From positions 620,001 through 684,000 of the forward strand of contig NZ_CP011971.1 in assembly GCF_001579945.1 (NCBI RefSeq): a DNA stretch of 64,000 bases. Reading direction: 5' to 3'. Below the pieces are notes generated by a model. It was given only the letters and a program-made list of their open reading frames with translations. It searched no databases and was not told where the DNA came from. The DNA comes from Steroidobacter denitrificans. GTDB lineage: Bacteria > Pseudomonadota > Gammaproteobacteria > Steroidobacterales > Steroidobacteraceae. Shown here piece by piece: positions 25,894-33,852 of this stretch. The position numbers and the translations under genes are program-made. The first letter of the stretch is position 1. Each line of letters begins with the position of its first letter.

Positions 25894-26324
25894 GCCAGAC
25901 CCTGCAGGTGGCATGCCCTCATTGCCACGCAGTCAACCGCCTGCCGTCGACGCGTCTTGGCGATGCGCCGCGCTGCGGCGGCTGCCACCGTGCGCTGTTC
26001 GAAGGTCATCCAGTGGCCTTGGACGAAGCGGCCTTCGCTGCCCATGCCGTCAAAAGCGATCTGCCGCTGGTGGTGGATTTCTGGGCGCCGTGGTGCGGTC
26101 CCTGCCGCACGATGGCGCCGCATTTCGAGGCGGCGGCTGCGCGGCTGGAGCCTCAGGTCCGGCTGGCCAAGATCGATACCGAGGCGCAACCGGTGCTGGG
26201 CAGCCGCTTCCAGATCCGCAGCATTCCCACCCTGGTGCTGTTCCGAGGCGGCCGTGAGCAAGCCCGTCAGTCCGGTGCCATGGGCACTGCCGATATCGTC
26301 CGTTGGGTGCAAGCTCACGTTTGA
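25890..26324 (+). CDS. trxC: Thioredoxin 2 (TrxC)
   Basis: A 144-aa thioredoxin with the N-terminal zinc finger specific to TrxC (Cys9, Cys12, Cys29, Cys32 in CPHC and CGGC) and the active site WCGPC (Cys69, Cys72). It is a cytosolic disulfide reductase typically used under oxidative stress. Length is standard. The start overlaps the OsmC gene by 4 bp, so a DUF3365-OsmC-TrxC operon is translated as a coupled unit. The 3' end converges on the FMN reductase gene with 12 bp between. Confidence 0.93.
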   Translation: MSQTLQVACPHCHAVNRLPSTRLGDAPRCGGCHRALFEGHPVALDEAAFAAHAVKSDLPLVVDFWAPWCGPCRTMAPHFEAAAARLEPQVRLAKIDTEAQPVLGSRFQIRSIPTLVLFRGGREQARQSGAMGTADIVRWVQAHV

Positions 26325-26336
26325 ACGCCAGAGGCA

Positions 26337-26804
26337 TCAGAAGATGCCGAGTGCGACGCCGGCAGCCATCGATTGGCCCAGTTCATTGCAGCGTCGGCGG
26401 TCGTCATCGCCGATGTCGCCGACGACGATGATCGGTTCGCTGATCCTTTTCCAGCGATACCCCGGCACGATACGCTCGATGGAGTTCACGGCGCCGGTGC
26501 CGTCGTTGCCGGCGCTGACGACCAGTGCGTAGGGTAGCCCGTTGACTTTATCTTGCGTCGGATAGAACGTTCGGTCGAGGAAATCCTTGACCGCGCCTGA
26601 CATGTAGCCGAAGTGCTCGGGTGTGGCGATGATCAATCCCTGCGCCCACAACAGATCATCTACGCCTGCCGTCAGGGCGGGCAAGGAGCGCAGTTCGATC
26701 GTTTCACCAGATTGCTCGAGACCCTGCTTCACTGCCTCGACAAGTTCATAGGTGCGCCCGCTTTCATGGCCGCCATAGATCAGCAGAATACGGGGGGTTG
26801 TCAT
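26337..26804 (-). CDS. NADPH-dependent FMN reductase/flavodoxin-like protein
   Basis: A 155-aa flavodoxin-fold protein. It starts RILLIYGGHESGRTYELVEAV, the phosphate-binding loop, and has IIATPEHFGYMSGAVKDFLDR, which matches the FMN-binding loop of NAD(P)H-dependent oxidoreductases. It probably reduces FMN, quinones or similar acceptors in the cytosol. GGAGCG lies before the ATG. It stands alone and converges with trxC. The natural substrate is not visible. Confidence 0.82.
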   Translation of the reverse strand: MTTPRILLIYGGHESGRTYELVEAVKQGLEQSGETIELRSLPALTAGVDDLLWAQGLIIATPEHFGYMSGAVKDFLDRTFYPTQDKVNGLPYALVVSAGNDGTGAVNSIERIVPGYRWKRISEPIIVVGDIGDDDRRRCNELGQSMAAGVALGIF

Positions 26805-27144
26805 TTGGTCGCTCCATTGGCGGGCACTGAAGCATAGAATACAGATTCGGGATCATGGATGACGTTGCAGCGCACCATCATGAATCGCGCCCTTTTGCGG
26901 TGCCACCGTCACATGCCAGTGGAGTAAGCCTTTTTGGTGCCTGGCCGGTGACGGTGCAGCAAGGCGCTGATAGACTTCGCGGTAACCTGCACAGGACGTG
27001 GATGCCTTGCAGCTGGATGACTTTTCATTCCAGTGAAGAGCCCGGACTTGCGAGCCCGGACTTGAACCCGCACGAGGAATCCCGCGAGTGTGTTGCCCTG
27101 GCCGGACGACCGGGTCGAATGATTCGAGGAGATAAGGATATCTC
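26805..27144. other. Non-coding region before the phosphoribosyltransferase
   Basis: About 340 bp without a gene that can be supported. It contains a 13-bp tandem repeat GAGCCCGGACTTG (27038-27050 and 27052-27064, one base between). GAGGAGATAAGG at 27127-27138 is the likely ribosome site of the next gene. Nothing else stands out. Confidence 0.4.
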
Positions 27145-27828
27145 TTGCTGCCGCAACGTCTCACATGGATCGACGAGACCAGCCGACACTCGCACAGCTT
27201 CCTGGAGCAAGCCGATCGGTGCCTTTTCTTTGGCGAATTCGACGCGGGTGCGGGTTTCGAAGCCAGCCCGACAAATGATCTCATCGCCAATTACAAGAGA
27301 ACGCCTGGGGAGATCGCGTCCAGTGCGCATGCCTCACAGCTCCAGCGCTACAAGAACCTGGCCATTCGCGACATCGCCGCAGGTCTTCGGCGGCAATTCG
27401 GCCCGGCCGACGTCGCGCACCTGACATTCGTGCCGATACCCCCTTCGAAGGTCGTTGGCGATCCGGATCATTGCGATCGCCTGGAGCGCACGCTGTGGAT
27501 GGCTTTCGCCAGCCCGCCAGCACGAGAACTCGGGTACGCAGATGCCGACATCCGTTGCCTGCTGCGCCAGACCCGCAGCACGAATCCCGACCATCGAAGC
27601 CACGGCGACCGATGTCATTACAAAGCGCTGCTGGCCATCACCCGGATCGACGCCACGCAGTTGACCTCACCAGTGCGGGATCAGATCGTGCTGTTCGACG
27701 ACGTGCTGACTTCCGGCAAGCACTACAAGGTAGGCAAGACTCGTATTCTGGAAGTGTTGCCGGACCACCCGGTGATCGGCTTGTTCGTGGCGCGCGTGCC
27801 GCATCGTGGCGGCCGAATACCGACATAG
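27145..27828 (+). CDS. ComF-like phosphoribosyltransferase-family protein
   Basis: A 227-aa protein beginning at TTG 27145 behind GAGGAGATAAGG. The C-terminal half carries the PRPP-binding loop IVLFDDVLTSGKHY, and FVPIPPSKVVGDP matches the upstream conserved block of ComF-type phosphoribosyltransferases. The N-terminal part (CLFFGEFDAGAGF, NDLIANYK) matches proteins often found in genomic islands. No zinc finger like that of ComF is present. It may end early: the +1 frame after its stop stays open and protein-like (FAFITWGQHLG) for about 45 codons, so a frameshift is possible. Its substrate is unknown. Confidence 0.65.
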   Translation: MLPQRLTWIDETSRHSHSFLEQADRCLFFGEFDAGAGFEASPTNDLIANYKRTPGEIASSAHASQLQRYKNLAIRDIAAGLRRQFGPADVAHLTFVPIPPSKVVGDPDHCDRLERTLWMAFASPPARELGYADADIRCLLRQTRSTNPDHRSHGDRCHYKALLAITRIDATQLTSPVRDQIVLFDDVLTSGKHYKVGKTRILEVLPDHPVIGLFVARVPHRGGRIPT

Positions 27829-28137
27829 ATGCCAAGCTGCCCGACGGCCGTGGCCGCTTCGCCTTCATAACCTGGGGGCAGCACCTCGGCGTCTGCGGGT
27901 TCTCCTACTGCGAGCATCTGTTTGCAGTCGGGGTGACCAGCCGCAGCGCGCCGGTATTTGACCGGGGGTGGACTGCGGACTGCGGACTGCGGGCTACGGG
28001 ATCGGGCTGCGGGAGCGGGGCTTCGCCCGGAATGATCGCGGCTTCTGGCGCAAGCCGGCCCATCAAGTCCTTCGGCAGTCACCATATCGGCTGGTATAGC
28101 TCTTGTAAGCCGCTGATTTATAAGGGCCAGGTGCATA
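27829..28137. other. Flank outside the island, short tandem repeats
   Basis: About 310 bp with no supported gene. Tandem CGGACTG-type repeats occur near 27972-27990. The beginning may hold the frameshifted tail of the phosphoribosyltransferase gene. It ends at the left attachment repeat of the tRNA island. Confidence 0.35.
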
Positions 28138-28161
28138 TGGTGGAAGGGAGGGACTCGAACC
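28138..28161. repeat. Left attachment repeat (tRNA-Met 3' end copy)
   Basis: This 24-bp segment equals the acceptor stem, CCA end and T-arm half of the tRNA-Met gene at 43247-43271 apart from one missing A in the GGAAAGGG run. After 28161 the similarity stops, as expected for an attachment-site duplication created by a tRNA-targeting integrase. Confidence 0.82.
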
Positions 28162-28213
28162 GGCATCCCAACCACATGACCTGACGAGAGAATTTCCCGG
28201 TCGGCGTAAGTCG

Positions 28214-28231
28214 GTACCGTAAGAAATACCG
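28214..28231 (+). repeat. Putative integrase arm site, left end
   Basis: TACCGTAAGAAATACCG matches 15 of 17 bases of the site at 43115-43131 near the integrase. Both lie 50-120 bp inside the island ends, so integrase or AlpA binding is likely. The role is inferred. Confidence 0.5.
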
Positions 28232-28318
28232 TCATGAGCCTAGCCCGGGGCAATCTCGAATCTCAACAAAGCTCAGGCGGGCTCGACGAAGCTCTGTCGC
28301 GCTCACCGACGGGACATT

Positions 28319-31060
28319 CTAGCCCAATTCCGTCTTGCCTCTGATCTCATACCGCAGGAAATCCGAGAGCCTTTTCGCTTCGCCAATGTCGTCGTGGGGT
28401 ATCAGCAGGTACTTCCACGGATTGGTGCCAACTGCCGCAGCGTGTTCCGACGCGTACTTGCACCAGCGCACCGCAGCGGCGGCCTTGGCCTGTACTTCTT
28501 GGGTATTGATTTCGCCCCTGGCCTTGGTTTCAACCATGAGGGTTACCGTATCCGTCTCTGCCACGAAGTCAGGCACGTACTCCGGCTGCTCGGTTCCGAG
28601 CTTGTAGTAAATCTGGAACTGCCCTTTCGCCGGCTTGAACCACTTCAAGGCATCCCGCTCCAGAATCACGGCAAAGCGCCGCTCTGTGTCCGAATCGAAC
28701 TTCTGCACCGGATAAAGACACTTCGAGAATCCGCCAAACAGCATCTGCTTGATGCGACTCAACTCGGTGATGGTTTCCCGGTAGTTCTGGATGGCCTGAC
28801 CGGCAGTGACCGTGTAGTTGCACGGCTTCAGTTCCGTGAACCCGCGACTGACCTGCGCTTCGTAACGGGTCGCGGACTCCCAGAAGTGGGCCATCATCTG
28901 GGCATGGATTTCCCGCGCGATCAGCCGGCGATCCCGGTCCAGTACGCTGACGGCCTCCGACTCAGAAAGGTAGCTGTGCAGGTGCTTCACCATCTGGCCG
29001 GCCAGGTCGTAAAGCAGCTCCGAATGGGTGAAATAGTCGATATCGTCGAAATCGACCAGGGCGTGGACGATGTAGTCCTCAGGGCGTTGCTCCTTGAGGC
29101 CGATTTCGCTGGCGAGCGTGAACTGCTCGTTGGTGCGCAGCATCTGACCCACGATCTCGCGCTGGCCGGGCTGCAAATGAAGCTGGCTCACGTCCAGCAT
29201 AAACGGATGAAAGCCGGTCGTGACCTCGCCAGCAGGAACAACCGCAATGCGGGGAATATCGATAGTCTGCTGCGCAACGACTTCCGCGGTCTTGGCTACG
29301 ACAGCCGAGATGTCGACGGGCGGCGTGGCCGAATCTGCGCCGGTCAACAGATTTCCCTGAATCGGTTTCAGCCGCGCAGAGACTTCAGCCGCGATTTCCT
29401 TCTGAACCTCCGGCTTGAGAAGGGCGCCACTGGTCGGCACCAGGTCCGGCCTGGATTCGTACTTGCCGATGATCTCCAAGGCAACTCGCGCGGCCTGCTT
29501 CTCGGCTTCGGTCGTGAAGGCAGGCGCTGGTTCCGCGGAGGAACCGCCGGGCGTGGATGCTGGCCCCGGGCCAATCTCCCGAACCGGCCATCCCGAAAAT
29601 CCCAGCCGCAGCGATGCGCTGGATTCCACCTGAACGCTGACCTTCTGGTCATCGGAATCCGGCGCTTCCAGGATGACCTGCTTCAACCGGATCGGCGAAT
29701 CGCCACGGTTGGCTTCGTCGATGATCTCCTGAAAGCGGTCATGGGCCACGATATTGAGCCGGTCCACGGCCGCCACGCCGGTACGCCTGCCGTAAGGCAG
29801 ACGCAGGCCTCGCCCGATGCTCTGCTCGATCAGTGTCCGGGCATTGGCCGCGCGTAACGGGACGATAGTGTAGAGATTGGTCACGTCCCAGCCTTCCTTG
29901 AGCATGTTGACGTGAATGACGATCTCGGTTGGCTCGTCCACGCTCTCCACAGCCAGCAGGCGCGTAATCATCGCTTCCTCTTCTGCGCCGCTGCGGCTGG
30001 AATCGACCTGGATCACCTTGCCCTTGTAGCGTCCTTCGTAGAAGGCCTCGGACTCCAGCAGCGCCAGCAGTTGCCCCGCGTGCGTGGTGTCGCGAGCGAT
30101 TACCAGCATGAACGGCTTCACTGGCTTCAGACCGCTCTCGCGAGCGTAAGTAAGCAATTCGACCTTGGTGGTTTCGTGCAGGCGCACGCCGTCTTCCAGC
30201 TTGGTCTTCTCAATCTCATCTGGCGTGTGAGACCTGGCATCGAAATTGCGCTGGGTTATGACCGCCGGCTCCTTGACGAAACCATCCTCCATTGCCCGCG
30301 CCAGTGGGTAGTCCATCACCACGTTCTTGAACGGCACGGGACCGCGACTGGATTCCACGAACGGCGTCGCGGTGACTTCAAGGCCGAACAGCGGTTTCAA
30401 CTCGTTGATGGCGCGCACACCGGCGCTGGCCCGGTAACGGTGCGATTCATCCATCAACAGCACCAGATCTGGCAGATTTGCCAGACGGTTGAAGTAGCTA
30501 TCGCCCAGCACTTCGCGCATCCGCTTGATGCGCGGCTCCTTGCCGCCGCGCACTTCGGAGTTGATCTTGGATATATTGAAAATATTGACGTGAACCTCGC
30601 CGAACAGCTCTCCGCCTGTGAGGTTCTGCTGATCGTAGTCATCCCCGGTAATGACCCTGGGGGCATTGACCAAAAATTCGCCAATCCCCTTGAATACATA
30701 CTTCGGCGTATTCGGTGTGAAGTCCGCAATCAGCTTGTTGTAGATGGTCAAATTCGGCGCGAGTACGAAGAAGTTGTTGATGCCATGCGCCAGGTGCAGG
30801 TAGGCGATGAATGCGCCCATCAGTCGCGTCTTGCCTACACCCGTGGCCAGCGCAAAGCACAGCGACGGGAACTCGCGCTCGAAGTCCTCCAGCGTCGTGA
30901 ACTGCGCCTTGAGCGTCGCCAGCACCGCCGCCACGTCGCGCTCGTGGGTGAGCAGCTCAGGCGCGGTGTCCAGTGCCCGCTTCAGTCGCACCAGCGATTC
31001 CGTCTGCGGCGGGCGCAGGGAAAGCCGCCCGGTCACATGGTTCTGCACCCGGTCGCTCAT
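28319..31060 (-). CDS. res: Type III restriction Res subunit (helicase-nuclease)
   Basis: A 913-aa superfamily 2 translocase-nuclease. Walker A is ATGVGKT (72-78) and motif II is LLMDESHRYRASAG. VTATPF and the IEQSIGRGLRLPYGRR segment give motifs III and VI. The C-terminal PD-(D/E)xK nuclease reads VPDFVAETDTVTLMVETKA (Asp831, Glu844, Lys846). With the Mod protein this would cut DNA after ATP-driven communication between sites. The start overlaps rhuM by 4 bp. It is the last gene of the eight-gene unit, about 160 bp from the left attachment repeat. All key residues are present. Confidence 0.9.
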   Translation of the reverse strand: MSDRVQNHVTGRLSLRPPQTESLVRLKRALDTAPELLTHERDVAAVLATLKAQFTTLEDFEREFPSLCFALATGVGKTRLMGAFIAYLHLAHGINNFFVLAPNLTIYNKLIADFTPNTPKYVFKGIGEFLVNAPRVITGDDYDQQNLTGGELFGEVHVNIFNISKINSEVRGGKEPRIKRMREVLGDSYFNRLANLPDLVLLMDESHRYRASAGVRAINELKPLFGLEVTATPFVESSRGPVPFKNVVMDYPLARAMEDGFVKEPAVITQRNFDARSHTPDEIEKTKLEDGVRLHETTKVELLTYARESGLKPVKPFMLVIARDTTHAGQLLALLESEAFYEGRYKGKVIQVDSSRSGAEEEAMITRLLAVESVDEPTEIVIHVNMLKEGWDVTNLYTIVPLRAANARTLIEQSIGRGLRLPYGRRTGVAAVDRLNIVAHDRFQEIIDEANRGDSPIRLKQVILEAPDSDDQKVSVQVESSASLRLGFSGWPVREIGPGPASTPGGSSAEPAPAFTTEAEKQAARVALEIIGKYESRPDLVPTSGALLKPEVQKEIAAEVSARLKPIQGNLLTGADSATPPVDISAVVAKTAEVVAQQTIDIPRIAVVPAGEVTTGFHPFMLDVSQLHLQPGQREIVGQMLRTNEQFTLASEIGLKEQRPEDYIVHALVDFDDIDYFTHSELLYDLAGQMVKHLHSYLSESEAVSVLDRDRRLIAREIHAQMMAHFWESATRYEAQVSRGFTELKPCNYTVTAGQAIQNYRETITELSRIKQMLFGGFSKCLYPVQKFDSDTERRFAVILERDALKWFKPAKGQFQIYYKLGTEQPEYVPDFVAETDTVTLMVETKARGEINTQEVQAKAAAAVRWCKYASEHAAAVGTNPWKYLLIPHDDIGEAKRLSDFLRYEIRGKTELG

Positions 31061-32154
31061 TCCTCGCCTCCAGGTCTCTTCTTCGGCAAGGCTTTCCTGC
31101 TCTTTTCGATCCGCTTCACCGGCTGCGCAATCGCCGCCTCGAAGTCCTTTTCCGCCTGAGAAGGCAGTGCGCGTATCTGCTGCTGGTATTCGGCATACAC
31201 TGCCTGCGCCTTCGACAAGGCAGCCTCGGCGGAAACTGTCCCCGCGTTGGTCAGGATGTCCTTGCGCGTCAATCGCAGGAAGTCATCCAGTTCCTTGGCC
31301 CAATCCCGCATGGTCATCGGCTGCCGCGCCTGTGCCTGCAATTCGGCCACTTCGATGTAGGCCGTCACGATGCGGTTGAGCGTGTCCAGTTCTTCCGCGT
31401 TGAGGTAGTTCTTTGCGACGCCCACATCGGCCTTGCGCACCGGCGCACCCCTGGAGGCACCCGCCCAACTGGTCAACCCCATGTGCGGCGCCTGCGCATC
31501 CACGCGCTGCACGATCAGTTCGGCGGCGGTGTGACCATGCGCGGCCCAGTGCATCTTGTTCTGCACGGTGGCGAAGAACTGCTGTGAGGTTTCCGCGTGG
31601 GGATCGTAGTCGATGCTGGTGGCGTAAATGTCCAGCACCTTGCGCCAGAACTCCTTCTCGGAAGAACGGATGTCGCGGATACGCGCCAGCAGTTCCTCGA
31701 AATAGCCGCTGTCCTGCTCGCCCTTGAAGCGTTCGTCGTCGAGCAAAAAGCCCTTTCCCAGATAGCTTTTCAACTGTTCCGTCGCCCATCGCCGGAACTG
31801 CGCGCCCCGATGCGAACGCACCCGGTACCCCAAGTGCAAGATCACCTCGAGATTGTAGTGATCGACCAGCCGTTCCACGGCCCGCGTCCCTTCGCGGGCA
31901 ACTATTAGGAATTTCCTAATAGTTCGATCCGCTGCCAACTCCCCGTCCCGGAACAGGTTTTTAAGGTGCGCATTGATGGTCGGAACCCTAACCTGGTACA
32001 GGTCGGCCAGCTGCTTCTGGCTCATCCAGACCGTACCTTCATCCAGCCGAAGCTGGATGCGCGTCTGGGCATCCTCCGTCTGGTAGAGCAGGAACTCGCC
32101 TTGCCCGACCATTTGTCCAGCAGGCTGCCGGGCAATTTCCTTGTCTTTGCTCAT
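31057..32154 (-). CDS. RhuM-family protein
   Basis: A 365-aa RhuM (virulence protein RhuM) family member. The N-terminus LDEGTVWMSQKQLADLYQV, then INAHLKNLFRDGEL and YNLEVILHLGYRV, is diagnostic. It resembles a DNA-binding Bro/KilA-like region, followed by a helical C-terminal half. RhuM proteins are frequent next to type I and III restriction genes, but their activity is not established. Here the gene lies between mod and res and overlaps both by 4 bp, which separates the normally adjacent subunits. A regulatory or toxin-like role is possible. Confidence 0.87.
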   Translation of the reverse strand: MSKDKEIARQPAGQMVGQGEFLLYQTEDAQTRIQLRLDEGTVWMSQKQLADLYQVRVPTINAHLKNLFRDGELAADRTIRKFLIVAREGTRAVERLVDHYNLEVILHLGYRVRSHRGAQFRRWATEQLKSYLGKGFLLDDERFKGEQDSGYFEELLARIRDIRSSEKEFWRKVLDIYATSIDYDPHAETSQQFFATVQNKMHWAAHGHTAAELIVQRVDAQAPHMGLTSWAGASRGAPVRKADVGVAKNYLNAEELDTLNRIVTAYIEVAELQAQARQPMTMRDWAKELDDFLRLTRKDILTNAGTVSAEAALSKAQAVYAEYQQQIRALPSQAEKDFEAAIAQPVKRIEKSRKALPKKRPGGEE

Positions 32155-33842
32155 TCCACCCCCTCGCCGCCAAACAGGTCCAGCTCGGGCGCTGTTTTTC
32201 GCCCTTTCCCGCGCGTGGGTGGGGCGTGGAAGGAGAGCGTTTCCGGTTCGGGCGCCGCCATCGGCAGATTCGCCACGTTCAGGCTGTAGTCGTCATGCCC
32301 CCATTCGCAGCGGGCCAGCACCATCTTCGGAATCTTCTTCAGCGTCAGGTTCGGCCAGCGTTCTGCCGTCTTCGCCGCCGTCACGCCGTGAAAGGCCGAG
32401 CAGCACACCAGCAGGCTTTGCTCCGCGCCCACTTCCTCGGCCAGCGCCTGCAACTGCTCTGCGGAAAGGTTCTGTGTGGTGACATAGATGAAATCCCGCT
32501 CGCTGCTGTGGCCGTGTTGCCACCAGCGCGTTTCCGACGGCGCGTAGGCAAAGCCTTCCAGCTTGGCCAGCGCCTCTGCCAGCTGCGCCGAGTTGTAGGC
32601 CGGATTGATGACGGGATTGCCCCAACGATCGTTCACGATGAGGCTGGGCGCGAGTTTGTAGTAGCGGAACCCGCCACCGCCCCGCCAGCCCACGCTCTCG
32701 GTAATTCCGCCCTTGTCTTCGCCATCAATCACCTTCTTCAGGCGCGGGAGGATGTGCGTGTGGATGTGCTCACCCAGCTCCACCATGATCCAGCGGCGGC
32801 CCATCTTGTGCGCGACAGCGCCTGTTGTGCCGGAACCGGCGAAGGAGTCGAGAACGAGGTCGCCTGAGAGAGTTGCTACTTCTATAACTCGCTGAATGAT
32901 TTTTTCAGGCTTAGGTGTATCGAAAGCCTTTTCGCCTGCGAACAAGCCTTTCATTTCTGCGCTGGCGTTGCGGGTACTTCCCGCAAACTCATACGGCCAC
33001 CATGTCTGTGGAACTACGCCACTTTTCACTTCCGACAGAAACTTCTTCTCAACAGGAAACTCTGCATTCCCGTCTTTCCCCCAATAAATACGTTTCTCAC
33101 TTTGAAGTTTCTTGATTTCGCCCGGCGGTCTGCGCCATGAACTGCCTTTGGGTGGAAATACTCGACGACCAGCATCATTGGTTAGCGCGTAGTAATCTCG
33201 TTCACGAAACTCTGCCCGTGTCAGTGGCGTACCAAGCCAAGGACCCCGTGAGTCCTCATCAGGGTTCTTGTAGTTAGCAATCTGTTTCTCGCTTCGCGGA
33301 ACCAAGAATGGCTTCCATGACTCGGACCTCCTGAAGACAAGAAGCATGTTGTGCGTCTGTGCAATCGTAGAAGCGTTGTTTCCAGGCGTATCCTTTGATT
33401 GCCAAACGATGTTCGCAACAAAGTTCGCTCGCCCAAACACCTCATCACACAACACCTTTAGATAGTGAGCCTCATTGTCATCAATCGTGATCCACAGCGA
33501 GCCATCGTTCGCCAGCAGCCGCTTGATGATCTCCAGCCGGTCGCGCATCAACCCCAGCCAGATGGAATGCTCCAGCCCGTCGTCGTATTGAGCAAACGCA
33601 CTGCCCGTGTTGTAGGGCGGATCTATGAACACGCACTTCACCCTGCCCGCGAACTCCGCTTCCAGCGCCTTCAATGCCAGCAGGTTGTCCCCGAAGATCA
33701 GTCGGTTGTCGAACAGGTCGTTCTCCGTCACACGATGCTTCGCATGATAGGACTTCGCGGGATCTTCGAGTAGGATTCTCGGCTCCAGCTTTGGCCGTCT
33801 GTCCTTACCTATCCATGTCAGTTCTAGTTTCTGCTTGCTCAC
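32151..33842 (-). CDS. mod: Type III DNA methyltransferase Mod subunit
   Basis: A 563-aa N6-adenine methyltransferase of the beta class. Catalytic motif DPPY (74-77, in FIDPPYNTG) precedes the AdoMet-binding motif DSFAGSGTT (332-340), the order expected for Mod. The target recognition region lies between (about 150-300), and a C-terminal extension covers about 400-563. It should recognise a short asymmetric site, methylate one strand and direct Res. The gap to the upstream AIPR gene is 10 bp. The 3' end overlaps rhuM by 4 bp. The recognition site cannot be read from sequence. Confidence 0.92.
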   Translation of the reverse strand: MSKQKLELTWIGKDRRPKLEPRILLEDPAKSYHAKHRVTENDLFDNRLIFGDNLLALKALEAEFAGRVKCVFIDPPYNTGSAFAQYDDGLEHSIWLGLMRDRLEIIKRLLANDGSLWITIDDNEAHYLKVLCDEVFGRANFVANIVWQSKDTPGNNASTIAQTHNMLLVFRRSESWKPFLVPRSEKQIANYKNPDEDSRGPWLGTPLTRAEFRERDYYALTNDAGRRVFPPKGSSWRRPPGEIKKLQSEKRIYWGKDGNAEFPVEKKFLSEVKSGVVPQTWWPYEFAGSTRNASAEMKGLFAGEKAFDTPKPEKIIQRVIEVATLSGDLVLDSFAGSGTTGAVAHKMGRRWIMVELGEHIHTHILPRLKKVIDGEDKGGITESVGWRGGGGFRYYKLAPSLIVNDRWGNPVINPAYNSAQLAEALAKLEGFAYAPSETRWWQHGHSSERDFIYVTTQNLSAEQLQALAEEVGAEQSLLVCCSAFHGVTAAKTAERWPNLTLKKIPKMVLARCEWGHDDYSLNVANLPMAAPEPETLSFHAPPTRGKGRKTAPELDLFGGEGVE

Positions 33843-33852
33843 AGCATCACTC

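Noticed and set aside
27038-27072. Reverse strand GGGTTCAAGTCC resembling a tRNA T-arm
   Set aside because: The stem halves do not pair and no anticodon or acceptor stem can be folded around it. It is a duplicated 13-bp repeat.
28394-29857. 487-aa plus-strand frame inside res
   Set aside because: It is antisense to the conserved Res protein and has no domain or ribosome site.
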